Shown here: positions 12,685 through 22,913 of the stretch, piece by piece
Position numbering within the stretch: the stretch's first letter is position 1
Layout of the letters: each line of letters begins with the position of its first letter
Assembly: GCA_938084055.1 (NCBI GenBank)
Contig: CALKDK010000014.1
Coordinates: 1-64,000, forward strand
Length of the DNA stretch: 64,000 nucleotides
Source of the DNA: an uncultured Luminiphilus sp.
GTDB taxonomy: Bacteria; Pseudomonadota; Gammaproteobacteria; Pseudomonadales; Halieaceae
Reading direction: 5' to 3'
The notes under the pieces: generated by a model
Told to the model about the DNA's origin: nothing
The model's input: only the letters and a program-made list of their open reading frames with translations
The model's database searches: none
Position numbers and translations under genes: made by a program

Positions 12685-14763
12685 TCAGTCGCTCCCAGAG
12701 CGGATGAAATAGCGGCTCTCCACGAGGGGTTCGCGGTCCAGGTCTGAAAACAGTGCAGCGTGCAGGATTTCGTTGGCGAAGTCCTCGGCCTGGTCTAGGT
12801 AGTGCGGGTGGTCCGGATTGTCAAAGTGATTTCCGTACTGGTGCGTCCCGAGGATGCTCTGATCCCCATTGCTATCCCAGCGCACCAGGTAGTAGAGCCC
12901 GTCTCCGCCCGTAACCCTATGAAAAGTCTTGTCGTCGCCGGGCCCGGCGTAGGCCGCCCGCAGGGTGTCGGGACCGCCCGCCATTGGGTAAAGCACATCG
13001 CCCCGCCCGTGGCGGTTGAATTCGCCCCAGGTTGGTCGGAGCTGTCCGGTCATCGAAGTGACGCGTTTGGCGCAGGTCTCCAAAGTTTCCAGGGGCTCCG
13101 GGGTTGGGGTTCCGTTACTCTCGCTCAACCACTCGGCAGCAAGGATACAGACCGCCAATGGGGCGTCCCGGTTTGCCTTGTCGGTGGCTCGGTTCCATTG
13201 CTTCAAGACACGCTGTGCTTCCTGAAGTTTGGGGTCGGTGAGTTGCAGGGCGACCACTGTGCCTAAAAAATCCATACCGCGGTAGTGTTCCGAATAGACG
13301 TTGTCATGTTTGATGGCCAGCAACTGGCGAGCCGACACGGTGTCAAGCTGGGCGAATAACTCCAGACCGCGCACGGCGCGGTTGGTCATGCGCGTTTGCC
13401 AGCCGCCGTGGGGAGGGGCAGTCCCTGGATCGGGATTGCTGCCTGCCTCAGAAATTGCGAAGGGCGTTTGGTTGGTACTCAGGACAAACCCTGATGGTGG
13501 ATTGGTGACCTGCGGTAGTCGGTGCGTGGGATAGAAGTCATGCCATATCAGGTCCGAGCGATCACCCGGCAGATACAGGGTCCAGTCCCAGCCGGAAGCA
13601 CGCCGTGGCAGCTGTGCATTGTGCATGAACTGGATGTCTCCTGAGGCGGCCGCAAACACAAAATTGAAGCTTTGAATTCGGTTCATGGCCATTGCGTCGA
13701 TCCATGCGGGAAGGCTTCTTGCCCGGTTCATGGCGAGCCACTGCTCAACCTGGCGAAGCTCTCCCATGCCGGCATATCTGACCGCGTAGGTGCCGTGGCC
13801 TGTCTTGAGTACCGGACCGTGCACAGAGCGGTAGACCGTTTCAGTAACAGACCAGGGTATAAAGCCCCAAATCAGAACGTCAATCTTTACGTCCTTTGTT
13901 TCAAGATCCAGCCATTGACCGTCCAGTTGGTAGCGGTTGGGGTTATCTGGATCGACATCGAGAACATAGACATCCACCAGATCGGGCTTGTTCACCGTGG
14001 CCGCCCAGGCGGTTTCAGGGGTGAACCCAACGGCGATCGCTGGCGCACCTGGGAATAGCCCTCCCATGACGTTTAATCCCTGGGCTGACTGCAAATGGGC
14101 CTCGTACCAGGCGACGGGCCCCGTCAGTGGCTGGTGGGAGTTAATGACCAGCATTGTTGAGCCGTCCGAGCTGCGGGTGGGCCCGACGGCTATGGCATTG
14201 GAGCCAACGGGTTGTTTATCCAGCGTAACGCTGCCCGCCGTGCTGAGAGCCCTTGCGCGCTGGTCTGCCAACAGCTCTGTGACCGTGCTTTCGAAGCCGT
14301 AAAATAGGATATGTCGCAGCATATGACCGGCAATGACATCTTTGCCGGTGAGGGGAAGAATATCGAGATCCACAACGTTGGGATGCTCTCGGGCGTACTG
14401 TGTGATACCGGCGGCGTATGCCTCCACGTAATCCCGCGTGGCGGGTTGCAGATCGGCTTCATAGCGGCGATCGAGGTCCTCCCACAAACCCAGCCAGTGC
14501 ACGAGGTAATCCTGCTTTGCGGCATCCGGGCCGAAAAAGCGGCCGGCAATCCCGCGGTAGTAAGGGATCGTATTTTGGATGACCTGCCAGGTATCCTCCG
14601 CCATGGCATAACCCAGTCCAAATGCGGTATCGGCATCGGTTTCTCCCATTATGTGGGGAACACCCCATACGTCCCGCTCAATCTCTGCCTGCCAGGCTGC
14701 AACAGATCCCGATGCCAGGGTCAGTAGGCAGGCGAGGTTGAGGGTTAAAAACAGCTTGAACAT
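12685..14763 (-). CDS. penicillin acylase family protein (S45 Ntn-hydrolase)
   Basis: 692 aa with signal peptide; EIERDVWGVPHI start and GSNAIAVGPTRS autoprocessing region. Confidence 0.9.
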   Translation of the reverse strand: MFKLFLTLNLACLLTLASGSVAAWQAEIERDVWGVPHIMGETDADTAFGLGYAMAEDTWQVIQNTIPYYRGIAGRFFGPDAAKQDYLVHWLGLWEDLDRRYEADLQPATRDYVEAYAAGITQYAREHPNVVDLDILPLTGKDVIAGHMLRHILFYGFESTVTELLADQRARALSTAGSVTLDKQPVGSNAIAVGPTRSSDGSTMLVINSHQPLTGPVAWYEAHLQSAQGLNVMGGLFPGAPAIAVGFTPETAWAATVNKPDLVDVYVLDVDPDNPNRYQLDGQWLDLETKDVKIDVLIWGFIPWSVTETVYRSVHGPVLKTGHGTYAVRYAGMGELRQVEQWLAMNRARSLPAWIDAMAMNRIQSFNFVFAAASGDIQFMHNAQLPRRASGWDWTLYLPGDRSDLIWHDFYPTHRLPQVTNPPSGFVLSTNQTPFAISEAGSNPDPGTAPPHGGWQTRMTNRAVRGLELFAQLDTVSARQLLAIKHDNVYSEHYRGMDFLGTVVALQLTDPKLQEAQRVLKQWNRATDKANRDAPLAVCILAAEWLSESNGTPTPEPLETLETCAKRVTSMTGQLRPTWGEFNRHGRGDVLYPMAGGPDTLRAAYAGPGDDKTFHRVTGGDGLYYLVRWDSNGDQSILGTHQYGNHFDNPDHPHYLDQAEDFANEILHAALFSDLDREPLVESRYFIRSGSD

Positions 14764-15041
14764 GGTCTGTCTCCGAAAATCGATGCCATGTCGGGGTGGA
14801 TGGATGACCCGGTCGGGAGTAGTGACATGGCGGTTGTCATCCTGACCACAGAACCCGGGATGCAGCGCTTACATGGGATGCTCGGGAGTGTTTTTGCAGA
14901 AGCCGGCCGGGAGCTTGGTGTTGTCAAAATGATTTAATTTGTGAATCCTCTGCTGATGAGGCGGGCTGCGTTCGCTTATAGTTGGACCCGGGTGGGCACC
15001 GGGTCTGCCCGTGGATACTAATATACTGGAATACTTTGGCT

Positions 15042-16268
15042 GTGGACTTCATTCAACTGGCGGTACCGTTTTTTATTCTGGCGATGGTGTTGGAGCTCAT
15101 TTATGGCATCGTTCGCCGACGCAATACCTACAGGTTGAATGATGCGTTTAGCAGCCTGATGCTCGGTATACTCAGCCAGGCGCGCAAATTTATTGTGTTG
15201 GGTGTCGGAGGTTGGATATTTGCCTGGGCCGCCACTGCGACCGCGATACCCCAGTGGCCTGTCGATACGCCGTTGACCTGGGTTAGCGCATTTGTGCTCT
15301 ACGATCTCTGTTACTACTGGCAACATCGTTTAGGGCACGAGCGCCAAATTCTCTGGGCCGCACACGTCGCGCACCACCAAAGTGAGGATTACAACCTCTC
15401 GACCGCACTGCGCCAAACCAGCACGGGGTTTTTACTGGGTTGGGTATTTTACCTCCCACTCTTCGTCCTCGGAGTGCCGGCTGAGGTCGTCGTCACTGTG
15501 GGTGCACTTAACCTGATCTACCAGTTCTGGGTACATACCCAACACATCCCAGAATTGGGTTGGCTTGAATGGGTTTTTGTCACCCCCTCCAACCATCGTG
15601 TTCATCACGCCCAGAATGATTGCTACCTGGATCGCAATTATGGCGGGGTCTTCATCATCTGGGACCGGATTTTTGGTAGCTACCAGAGGGAGCTTGCCGA
15701 TACGCCCTGTATCTACGGTATCCGGGGGCCAATCAAAAGCTGGGATCCTGTTGTTGCGTTGACCCATATTTACAGGGATATGTTTAACGATATGGTTCGC
15801 ACCCGGAGTGGCTGGGATCGGTTGCGGGTGCTGTGGGCGCGCACCGGCTGGCAACCCCCAGATGTTCGCCTGCGCTGGCCGCGGGAAAAATCAGACCTGT
15901 CCCAGTTTTCGAGGTTTGATCCTGAGATCAGTCTGGCAAGGCAATGGCTCGGGGGCATTCAGTTACTGGGAGCGACCGTCTTTCTGGTCTGGGGGCAGCT
16001 GACTCCGCTGCCCGATTCCGCCTACTGGGTGTGGTGGCTTGTGTTGCTGTGGACGGGGGTTGCGACAGCCGGCTGGCTGCAGGGAAAATCCTACAGGACG
16101 ATGCTCCTCCTCGATGGTCCCCGGCTGGTGGTCATTGCTGTGGTAGCGGCGCTTGTGCCCTTGAACCCGGCAGCGTTCACCTTCGCCTGGCTATGGTTGG
16201 GAATGTCCTTTCTGATACTGGCCTGGGAGCACAGGGCGGCGGTTCGGGATGAGCCCGTAAGCGCCTGA
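15042..16268 (+). CDS. sterol desaturase / fatty acid hydroxylase family membrane protein
   Basis: His motifs HRLGHE, HVAHH, HRVHH; multi-TM. Likely GTG start at 15042 (VDFIQLAVPFF); the ORF track extends to 14982. Confidence 0.9.
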   Translation: MDFIQLAVPFFILAMVLELIYGIVRRRNTYRLNDAFSSLMLGILSQARKFIVLGVGGWIFAWAATATAIPQWPVDTPLTWVSAFVLYDLCYYWQHRLGHERQILWAAHVAHHQSEDYNLSTALRQTSTGFLLGWVFYLPLFVLGVPAEVVVTVGALNLIYQFWVHTQHIPELGWLEWVFVTPSNHRVHHAQNDCYLDRNYGGVFIIWDRIFGSYQRELADTPCIYGIRGPIKSWDPVVALTHIYRDMFNDMVRTRSGWDRLRVLWARTGWQPPDVRLRWPREKSDLSQFSRFDPEISLARQWLGGIQLLGATVFLVWGQLTPLPDSAYWVWWLVLLWTGVATAGWLQGKSYRTMLLLDGPRLVVIAVVAALVPLNPAAFTFAWLWLGMSFLILAWEHRAAVRDEPVSA

Positions 16269-16388
16269 CCCAACCTGTTGTTCCCTGATATTGCTGCCCC
16301 CTGCCTACGCCCTACGGGTTTCAATGCGCATCGAAGGTCGGTCGGGGGAGTCAGGAGGTTGGCTGGGCAATAGCAGTAGCGGATGGCC

Positions 16389-16826
16389 TCACAGTGATGA
16401 GATGTAGGCCGCTATATTATCGATGTCGGCATCAGCCATGGACTTTGCCACCGGCCACATCATGGCAGACTGGGCACCGCGGGCCTCGCCATTGCGGTAC
16501 GCCGTGAGTTTCGCGGCGATATCGCTACCGGCCTGTCCCTGAAGTTTGGGACCAATACCACCTTCACCATTGCCGCCGTGACAGGCTATGCACTGGCCAT
16601 AGTATTTCTCGCCCAGGGCTTCCGGCGATGCGGCGGCGAGAGCTTCCTGTTTGCTGCGCTCAATGGCAGCAATGCTGCCACCATTCTCGGCCTTCCAGGT
16701 GTCGTAGCATTCCCCGACACAGCGGTTGGTGTTGCCAGTCCAACTCGGGTCGTTGCTTTGGGTGCCCGCCCAGATCAGGCCTGAGATCACGAGCAGGAAA
16801 AGTACAATGGCCGCGTTGGTATTCAT
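16389..16826 (-). CDS. class I cytochrome c
   Basis: 145 aa; N-terminal hydrophobic segment, CIACH heme motif, distal MMWPVAKSMAD. Confidence 0.9.
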   Translation of the reverse strand: MNTNAAIVLFLLVISGLIWAGTQSNDPSWTGNTNRCVGECYDTWKAENGGSIAAIERSKQEALAAASPEALGEKYYGQCIACHGGNGEGGIGPKLQGQAGSDIAAKLTAYRNGEARGAQSAMMWPVAKSMADADIDNIAAYISSL

Positions 16827-16920
16827 GGTGAAGCAGGCTCCAGGTCAGTAGGTTTTGGGTATGCTGTGCGCCGCGAATGGTAATGGGTTTTGCCGTGAAG
16901 GAGAAGTCGAGCGCTGTGCA

Positions 16921-17460
16921 CTATTGCCGAAGCGTGAGTGTCTCACCCCGTTGGATCATTTCCAGGTTTTTCAGGAACGACATGCCCAGCAAAACTTCAT
17001 CTATGGCGAGGCCGGGAGCTACGCTGGCGCGCACATTGTTTTGCTCAATGGCCCCCAGTTGCACAGAGCGCAGCCGCGTCAAATAGCCTTCCACGTTACC
17101 GTTCGCGGTTCGGGTCATGACGGCTTGTCCTCGCGGGGCGCCTACCTGTTGCGCCAGGCCCGGCGACATGGCGACCCCCGTGGCTCCAGTGTCCAGGAGG
17201 AAGGTCACCGCGACACCATTAATGGAGCCGTCAGCGACATAGTGACCCATCCGGTTGCGCTGCAGGACTACTTCGACGCGTCCGTCTTCAGCTCTTGTGG
17301 AATAGACGTCTCGGTTGGGGTTTTGCTGGTCCGCCAGTTTGCCCTGAAAAAATACGGTGAGCATGCCCAGGAGGACGAGCCAGGCAACCACTGCCATACC
17401 GCGCCCCATGCCCCGGGTCGATCCTGCATCAGAAGCCTGCCTGTTGTCATTCTGGCCCAA
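16921..17460 (-). CDS. retropepsin-like aspartic protease (TIGR02281-type clan AA)
   Basis: 179 aa; one TM followed by VTFLLDTGATGVAMS and LLGMSFLKNLE motifs. Confidence 0.87.
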   Translation of the reverse strand: MGQNDNRQASDAGSTRGMGRGMAVVAWLVLLGMLTVFFQGKLADQQNPNRDVYSTRAEDGRVEVVLQRNRMGHYVADGSINGVAVTFLLDTGATGVAMSPGLAQQVGAPRGQAVMTRTANGNVEGYLTRLRSVQLGAIEQNNVRASVAPGLAIDEVLLGMSFLKNLEMIQRGETLTLRQ

Positions 17461-17874
17461 TGTTTTCCTATCCTTCTACCTGACGCGATGGGCCGGCGAT
17501 CGGCCTCTGGACCCAATGCAGTTGAGTCATTCTAGCGGACCCTGCGGCGTAGCCGGTCCCATTTTGTTGATTTGACTGCCGGGCGGGGCAATCGGGCTCC
17601 TTTGTGCCAGCCGATATTCGTCAGTCTGCGCTCCGCAGGGTGATGATTTGCACTGATTTGATCGGTCTCCCCGTGTAATCCGTATGAGCAGGTAGTCCAA
17701 AATGCAAGCGAAAACCCTGGCCCAGTTGCCCGTACAGGAGCCCGCAGCGCCTAAAGCGCGGGCGGGGCCACGGTTGTAAATGCGGGCGCAGTTTGTACAC
17801 AGACGGCCCCAGGATCCGTTACCCTTGCCAACCGCTAACCGAGATAACCCAGCGCAAGTTCCCAGAGGTTTGAT

Positions 17875-18297
17875 ATGTCCTACCCTTACACCGGTGCCCA
17901 GAAGATCCGGTTCGCAGATACCGATGCCAATGGCCACACATATTTTGCTACCTATCTCATTCTTGCAGACGAGGTATCCGCCGATTACTGGGCGGAGTTG
18001 GGCTGGGACTTCAATGAGATTCATCAACAACCTACCCTGACGTTTACGGTCAACGCCAACATAGACTTCGTCAGCGAGTGCCTCGGTGGCGACTGGGTAG
18101 ATGTGGGCGTACGGTTTTCCCGGTTGGGCAAGAGCAGTTTGACGCTGGAGTGGGAGATGACCAATAAGCGTACGGGCGAAACCGCGGCTCGGGGCAGCTT
18201 TGTCAGCGTTTTTGTCGATAAGGGCGATCGCAAGAGTTGTCCAATTCCCCCGACACTACGGGAAGCCATTCTCCAGCGTCAGCCTGAGTTGGCGTGA
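17875..18297 (+). CDS. acyl-CoA thioesterase (4HBT hotdog fold)
   Basis: 140 aa; IRFADTDANGHTYFATYLILADEVSADYW, typical 4HBT D-x-N-G-H. Confidence 0.88.
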   Translation: MSYPYTGAQKIRFADTDANGHTYFATYLILADEVSADYWAELGWDFNEIHQQPTLTFTVNANIDFVSECLGGDWVDVGVRFSRLGKSSLTLEWEMTNKRTGETAARGSFVSVFVDKGDRKSCPIPPTLREAILQRQPELA

Positions 18298-18884
18298 TGA
18301 TGAGCAAGGGGACATCATCGGGCAACCCCCAGGGCAAGGGCCTGGTACCCGTACTGGATGCCTTGAATGCCATGCAGCCATGGCAGTCTGAGCAGAAGTC
18401 TGGAGAGGCAATTCTCCGGGATTTTTGTCTCTCCACACTGGTGCTCTCTGCACATTTTGATTTCCGCGTGGTGCCCGGGAAGACCTACTACCTGTACCGA
18501 AGGAATTCGGGATGGCAATTATCCCTAATCTCCCCCGATGAGTGGGGGGATCGCCGCCCCGGAGCTTGGGTAGCAAATTGTGATCTTCGCACCGACATGA
18601 CCTGGAGTGTGGTGCTGGCAGCTCATATCGGTGAAGACCCTGACCTGGTCAGCGCTCTGGAAGTCCATCTCCGTGGCTTCCTGGCCCGGATTGATGGTGC
18701 TGAGAATCTCGAGTCCGCTTTGCCTGTCTATGAGCAGCAGTTGCCCTACCAGCAACGGATGATGGCGACCGCCCTGTCCTCTTCCCTGCAAACGTCATTG
18801 TTGCTCTCAGGATTATCGGGACAGTCGGGCCAGGCCCTGCTGGGTGGCAACATACTCCGGGCATTACTTATTGAGCCCGGCTGA
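18297..18884 (+). CDS. DUF2452-like protein
   Basis: About 195 aa; NPQGKGLVPVLDAL start; TGATG coupling to the thioesterase stop. Family name recalled from memory. Confidence 0.6.
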   Translation: MMSKGTSSGNPQGKGLVPVLDALNAMQPWQSEQKSGEAILRDFCLSTLVLSAHFDFRVVPGKTYYLYRRNSGWQLSLISPDEWGDRRPGAWVANCDLRTDMTWSVVLAAHIGEDPDLVSALEVHLRGFLARIDGAENLESALPVYEQQLPYQQRMMATALSSSLQTSLLLSGLSGQSGQALLGGNILRALLIEPG

Positions 18885-18919
18885 ACATGCAGCCGGTATC
18901 GCTTCGCCGGGTCTTTTTT
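18876..18919 (+). terminator. putative Rho-independent terminator
   Basis: CCCGGC (18876-18881) pairs with GCCGGG (18906-18911), followed by TCTTTTTT; large loop. Confidence 0.45.
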
Positions 18920-19052
18920 GTCGTTGTTGGCAGCGCTGCTGTGCAGCGGGTCATGCTGCACACACGGATTGCCCGTGCCGTGCGCCGAAGCCCGGGTTTT
19001 ACTACCCTGACGTAGCCTGTACCCCGCGCCATTGACCGGTTCCACCGTGACC

Positions 19053-19742
19053 ATGAATTCGAAACACCGATTGGCCGAACTGCGCAAGGCCCTGGCGGAC
19101 GTTATTCCTGAAGCCAAGCTGGAGACCGCCACGCTTCCGGGCGGCGGGGGCCTGGTACTGACACTCCTGCAGGAGAGTTACCCCCAGCATCTGCTCGATA
19201 GTGACGCCCTGCTCAGAATAATGAATGAACCCCTGTACTGGGCGTTTTGCTGGGCCGCGGGGCAGACCCTGGCACAGTTTCTGCTGGAGCATCCCGACTA
19301 TGTCGAAGGTCGTCGAGTTCTGGATTTTGGTGCGGGTTCAGGTGTTGTTGCCATGGCGGCTGCCCGAGCGGGTGCCGGGTCAGTGGTCGTCTGCGACAGC
19401 GATACCCTGGCCCAGAAGGCCTGCCTGTTGAACGCCGACCTAAATTCGGTAGATATCGAAGTCATAGGACAGCTGAGCGAACTGAGTGGGGCGGTAGACA
19501 TCGTTCTTGCGGCGGATGTTCTCTACGACAGAAGTAACCTGCACTGGCTGGCGCATTTCTTCCAGTTGGCACCGCTGGTACTGCTCGCAGATTCTCGAAT
19601 GAAGGACTTCGCTTGCGAGGGTTACCGTTTGCTCGAGCGCAGAATCAGTCATACCCTGCCGGATCTTGATGAATCCGAGGAATTCAGAGCCGTAAGCGTG
19701 TATCTTGGTCAGCGTTCAGCCGATCAGCAGGGAACTGTTTAA
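19053..19742 (+). CDS. class I SAM-dependent methyltransferase (ETFB lysine methyltransferase / nicotinamide N-methylase-like)
   Basis: VLDFGAGSGVVAMAAARAGAGSVVVCDSD and VLAADVLYDRSN motifs. Confidence 0.83.
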   Translation: MNSKHRLAELRKALADVIPEAKLETATLPGGGGLVLTLLQESYPQHLLDSDALLRIMNEPLYWAFCWAAGQTLAQFLLEHPDYVEGRRVLDFGAGSGVVAMAAARAGAGSVVVCDSDTLAQKACLLNADLNSVDIEVIGQLSELSGAVDIVLAADVLYDRSNLHWLAHFFQLAPLVLLADSRMKDFACEGYRLLERRISHTLPDLDESEEFRAVSVYLGQRSADQQGTV

Positions 19743-19743
19743 C

Positions 19744-20595
19744 ATGCCCGACCCGGCAGTAGTCAGTGTCACGTGGCTTCGCGCCAACCTGGATGCGCCG
19801 GGAATTCGTGTGCTGGATGGTTCCTGGCATATGCCGGCTTCGGAGCGAAACGCAGCTGAAGAATTTGTCCAAAAGTCGATACCGGGTGCGGCATTTTTCG
19901 ACATTGAACGAGTTGCGGCCACAGAAAGCGACTTGCCGCACACCTACCCCAGCGCGGATCAATTTGCGACCGCCATGCAAAGCCTGGGCATCAGGAACTC
20001 CGATTTCGTGGTGGTTTACGACAGTGTCGGGTTGTTCAGTGCGCCCCGGGTCTGGTGGCTGCTGCGCCTGTTTGGGCACCGGCGGGTCGCAGTGCTGCAT
20101 GGGGGTTTACCTGCCTGGGAAGATAGCGGCCTGGCGACGTCACCCGGCAACCCACCACCCCCCGGTGATGAACGGTTTACCACGCATTTTAATCCCGATC
20201 TGTTGGCCACCTTCGACCAAACCCTGCGCGCTGTCCGTGACAGCCAGACCACGCTACTGGATGCCCGTTCTCCGGGACGCTTTGCCGGGTCGGAGCCGGA
20301 ACCAAGGATCGGACTGCCCAGTGGCCACATGCCCGGTGCCCGCAACCTACCATTTAACAACTTGTTGGATCCCGGTACCGGCGCTTTGCGGCCGTCGGAG
20401 GAGCTCAGGAAGGTCTTCGGCGAACAGTTACTGGAGTCAGAAGGTGAGATCATTACCAGCTGCGGCAGCGGGGTCACGGCCTGCGTGCTCGCCCTCGGCC
20501 TTCACACCCTGGGTAGGACTGCGCGGGTTTATGATGGGTCGTGGTGTGAGTGGGCCACCCGAGCGCCCGGGGACATTCAGATAAGTGCGTCCTGA
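19744..20595 (+). CDS. sseA: 3-mercaptopyruvate sulfurtransferase (two rhodanese domains)
   Basis: SIPGAAFFDIERVA, VVYDSVGLFSAPRVWW, and active-site loop CGSGVTAC. Confidence 0.9.
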   Translation: MPDPAVVSVTWLRANLDAPGIRVLDGSWHMPASERNAAEEFVQKSIPGAAFFDIERVAATESDLPHTYPSADQFATAMQSLGIRNSDFVVVYDSVGLFSAPRVWWLLRLFGHRRVAVLHGGLPAWEDSGLATSPGNPPPPGDERFTTHFNPDLLATFDQTLRAVRDSQTTLLDARSPGRFAGSEPEPRIGLPSGHMPGARNLPFNNLLDPGTGALRPSEELRKVFGEQLLESEGEIITSCGSGVTACVLALGLHTLGRTARVYDGSWCEWATRAPGDIQISAS

Positions 20596-20727
20596 TCCCG
20601 GATGCAGCGGTTGATTGAAGTATGATCAGTCCGGGCTTGACAGCCTGAACACCGCTTTTGGTGTGTGATAAACTAATGTTTAATAAATAGAAATTCCTAT
20701 GAAGCCAGAATTTAAAGATCAGTAGCT

Positions 20728-22908
20728 TTGAAAAAGCAAACGTTTTGTCGTATCTGTGAGGCAAGCTGCGCCCTGGAGGTTTCGGTGGAGGCGGGTGCAG
20801 TTTCAGAGATAGCACCTCGAAAAAGTCACCGGGGCACCCTTGGGTTTGCCTGTATGAAGGGTCTCGTGCAGGGAGAGATGTACAGCTCGCCGGATCGGCT
20901 GCAAACGCCGCTCAAACGTATCGGTGATAAATATCATGCCATCACTTGGGATACGGCGCTTAGGGAGATCGGCGCAGCCGTCAGGGCTGAACGTAAAATA
21001 AGCCCGCATCGCATTGGTATGTATGTTGGAACGGCGGCCGGATTCAGCCTGTTGCACCCGATCTTTGCCCAGGGTTTTATGGACGGGATTGGATCCAGGA
21101 ATGTTTACAGTTCAGCGACACAGGACTGTGCCCATCGCTTTGCTTCTTCCCAAGCCATTTACGGGTTTCCCTTTACCCAGCCCTTTCCGGATCTGGACAA
21201 GCTGGAGTTTTTGTTGATCCTGGGCACCAACCCCGTGGTCTCCAAATGGACGTTCCTGCAGGTGGCCCATCCGGTGCAGCGCCTCAAAGACATCCGTAAG
21301 CGCGGTGGTCGCATCGTCGTTGTGGATCCCAGGGAGACGGAAACCGCCAAGGTTGCGGGTGAACATCAGCCCATCACGCCGGGGTCCGACGTCTATTTCC
21401 TGCTGAGTTTTCTCCACGAACTCATCAAGTTCAGGCCGCCTTCAGATGTGTTGGATGCCAACCATTACGATGGTATTGACGCGTTGTCCGGTATCGCTGA
21501 TGAATGGCCTCCTGAACGCACCGAGGCAATTACTGGTGTGGCGCCATCTGATTTGAGGGAGCTGGTGACGGCGTTTTGCGCCGCGCAGGGTGCGGCCATA
21601 GCAACGGGCACCGGCCTTGGCATGGGAGGTCAGGGGACGTTGGCCCAGTGGTTGGTGGAGATCATAATCGCCCTGAGTGGCAATCTCGATAGCAGCGGCG
21701 GCCATTTGGTGGGGCGGGGTATTTTTGATTTTGCCGCGGTCGCCAAGCGCAGGGGACTGTTCTCCCGCGACGTGCGTTCCCGTGTCGGCGGGTTTCGCCA
21801 ACTGAACGGTGCAATGCCCGGCGGCATCCTGGCTGATGAAATTCTCACCCCTGGAGATGAGCAGTTGACTACGCTCTTTGTCACCGGCGGCAATCCACTC
21901 CTGACGATGCCCAACGCCAAGCGGTTGCGCTCAGCACTGGGGGCCCTGAAGCTTCTTGTCGTTACCGATATCTACCTCAATGAAACCGCCAGCGAGGCCG
22001 ACTATGTGTTGCCCGCCACTTCGCCGCTTGAGCGACCTGATTTACCGTTTGTATTTCCTCTTTTCCTGGGCCTGCAGTCCATCCCCTACCTCGCAGCCAC
22101 CGACGCCGTACTGACACCTTTGGGTGAGAGTCGGGATGAGGCGACCATCTACACGCAGCTGGCATCTGCTTCGGGAGTGGGACTGTTTGGCTCGAGAGCC
22201 CTGCAGTGGTTGCTTGGCGCTGTCACCCGTTTTAATCAATGGCGCGGTAAGGGCTTGCCACAACGGTGGTTATTGGACCGAATTCTCCGGCACAATGGTG
22301 CTCCTGGCTTTGCCAAGCTGCTTGAGTACCCAGATGGCTACCCCATTGAAGGCGCAAAGTCCGGTAGTTTTTTGGGTAAACGTGTTACCACTGAAAACGG
22401 TAAAGTACAGCTTGCTCCGCGCGAATTTGTTGCGAGTGCGGCAGCATTGCCGGCAGAGACCCGGGATGAGGGACGGGCGTTCAGACTCATTTCCAAGCGC
22501 CGGCATAATACACATAACAGTTGGACCCAGAATGTGGCCTCATTGACCCAAAGCGGTAGTGAAAAAACGAATGTCGCTTACATGCATCCCGATGATCTTG
22601 CGGACCTCGACATTGGTGTCGGTTGCGCTGTGGATATAACTTCCGAGGTCGGCGCAATCCGATTGCCCGTGGCGCCCCTTGCGACCTTGTCGCGGGGGTT
22701 GGTTTCCGTGCCACACGGATGGGGTCATCAGCATGCCCTGGGGCTCAGGATCGCCAGTCAACTCCAGGGCGCCAATGTCAATATACTGGCGTCCGATGGC
22801 CCCGCCGCCCTCGAGCCACTCTCAGGTATGGCCCATCTGACCGGTATCCCAGTGTCTGTTTCCAGTTCGAGTGACGTCGTAAACAAAGACAGCTGGTCAG
22901 GAATCTGA
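20728..22908 (+). CDS. molybdopterin-dependent oxidoreductase, substrate unknown
   Basis: 726 aa; CRICEASCALEV...CMKG N-terminal 4Fe-4S pattern, LGTNPVVSKW, VVDPRETETAKVA, C-terminal molydop_binding region. Confidence 0.9.
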   Translation: MKKQTFCRICEASCALEVSVEAGAVSEIAPRKSHRGTLGFACMKGLVQGEMYSSPDRLQTPLKRIGDKYHAITWDTALREIGAAVRAERKISPHRIGMYVGTAAGFSLLHPIFAQGFMDGIGSRNVYSSATQDCAHRFASSQAIYGFPFTQPFPDLDKLEFLLILGTNPVVSKWTFLQVAHPVQRLKDIRKRGGRIVVVDPRETETAKVAGEHQPITPGSDVYFLLSFLHELIKFRPPSDVLDANHYDGIDALSGIADEWPPERTEAITGVAPSDLRELVTAFCAAQGAAIATGTGLGMGGQGTLAQWLVEIIIALSGNLDSSGGHLVGRGIFDFAAVAKRRGLFSRDVRSRVGGFRQLNGAMPGGILADEILTPGDEQLTTLFVTGGNPLLTMPNAKRLRSALGALKLLVVTDIYLNETASEADYVLPATSPLERPDLPFVFPLFLGLQSIPYLAATDAVLTPLGESRDEATIYTQLASASGVGLFGSRALQWLLGAVTRFNQWRGKGLPQRWLLDRILRHNGAPGFAKLLEYPDGYPIEGAKSGSFLGKRVTTENGKVQLAPREFVASAAALPAETRDEGRAFRLISKRRHNTHNSWTQNVASLTQSGSEKTNVAYMHPDDLADLDIGVGCAVDITSEVGAIRLPVAPLATLSRGLVSVPHGWGHQHALGLRIASQLQGANVNILASDGPAALEPLSGMAHLTGIPVSVSSSSDVVNKDSWSGI

Positions 22909-22913
22909 TTGAT

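Noticed and set aside
19766-20584. 272-aa plus-strand ORF in a second frame of sseA
   Set aside because: Alternate-frame overlap with a convincing MPST; no homology features.
20637-20671. Sigma70 promoter TTGACA...TGATAA upstream of the molybdopterin gene
   Set aside because: Spacing between boxes is about 23 bp, too long for a normal sigma70 promoter.
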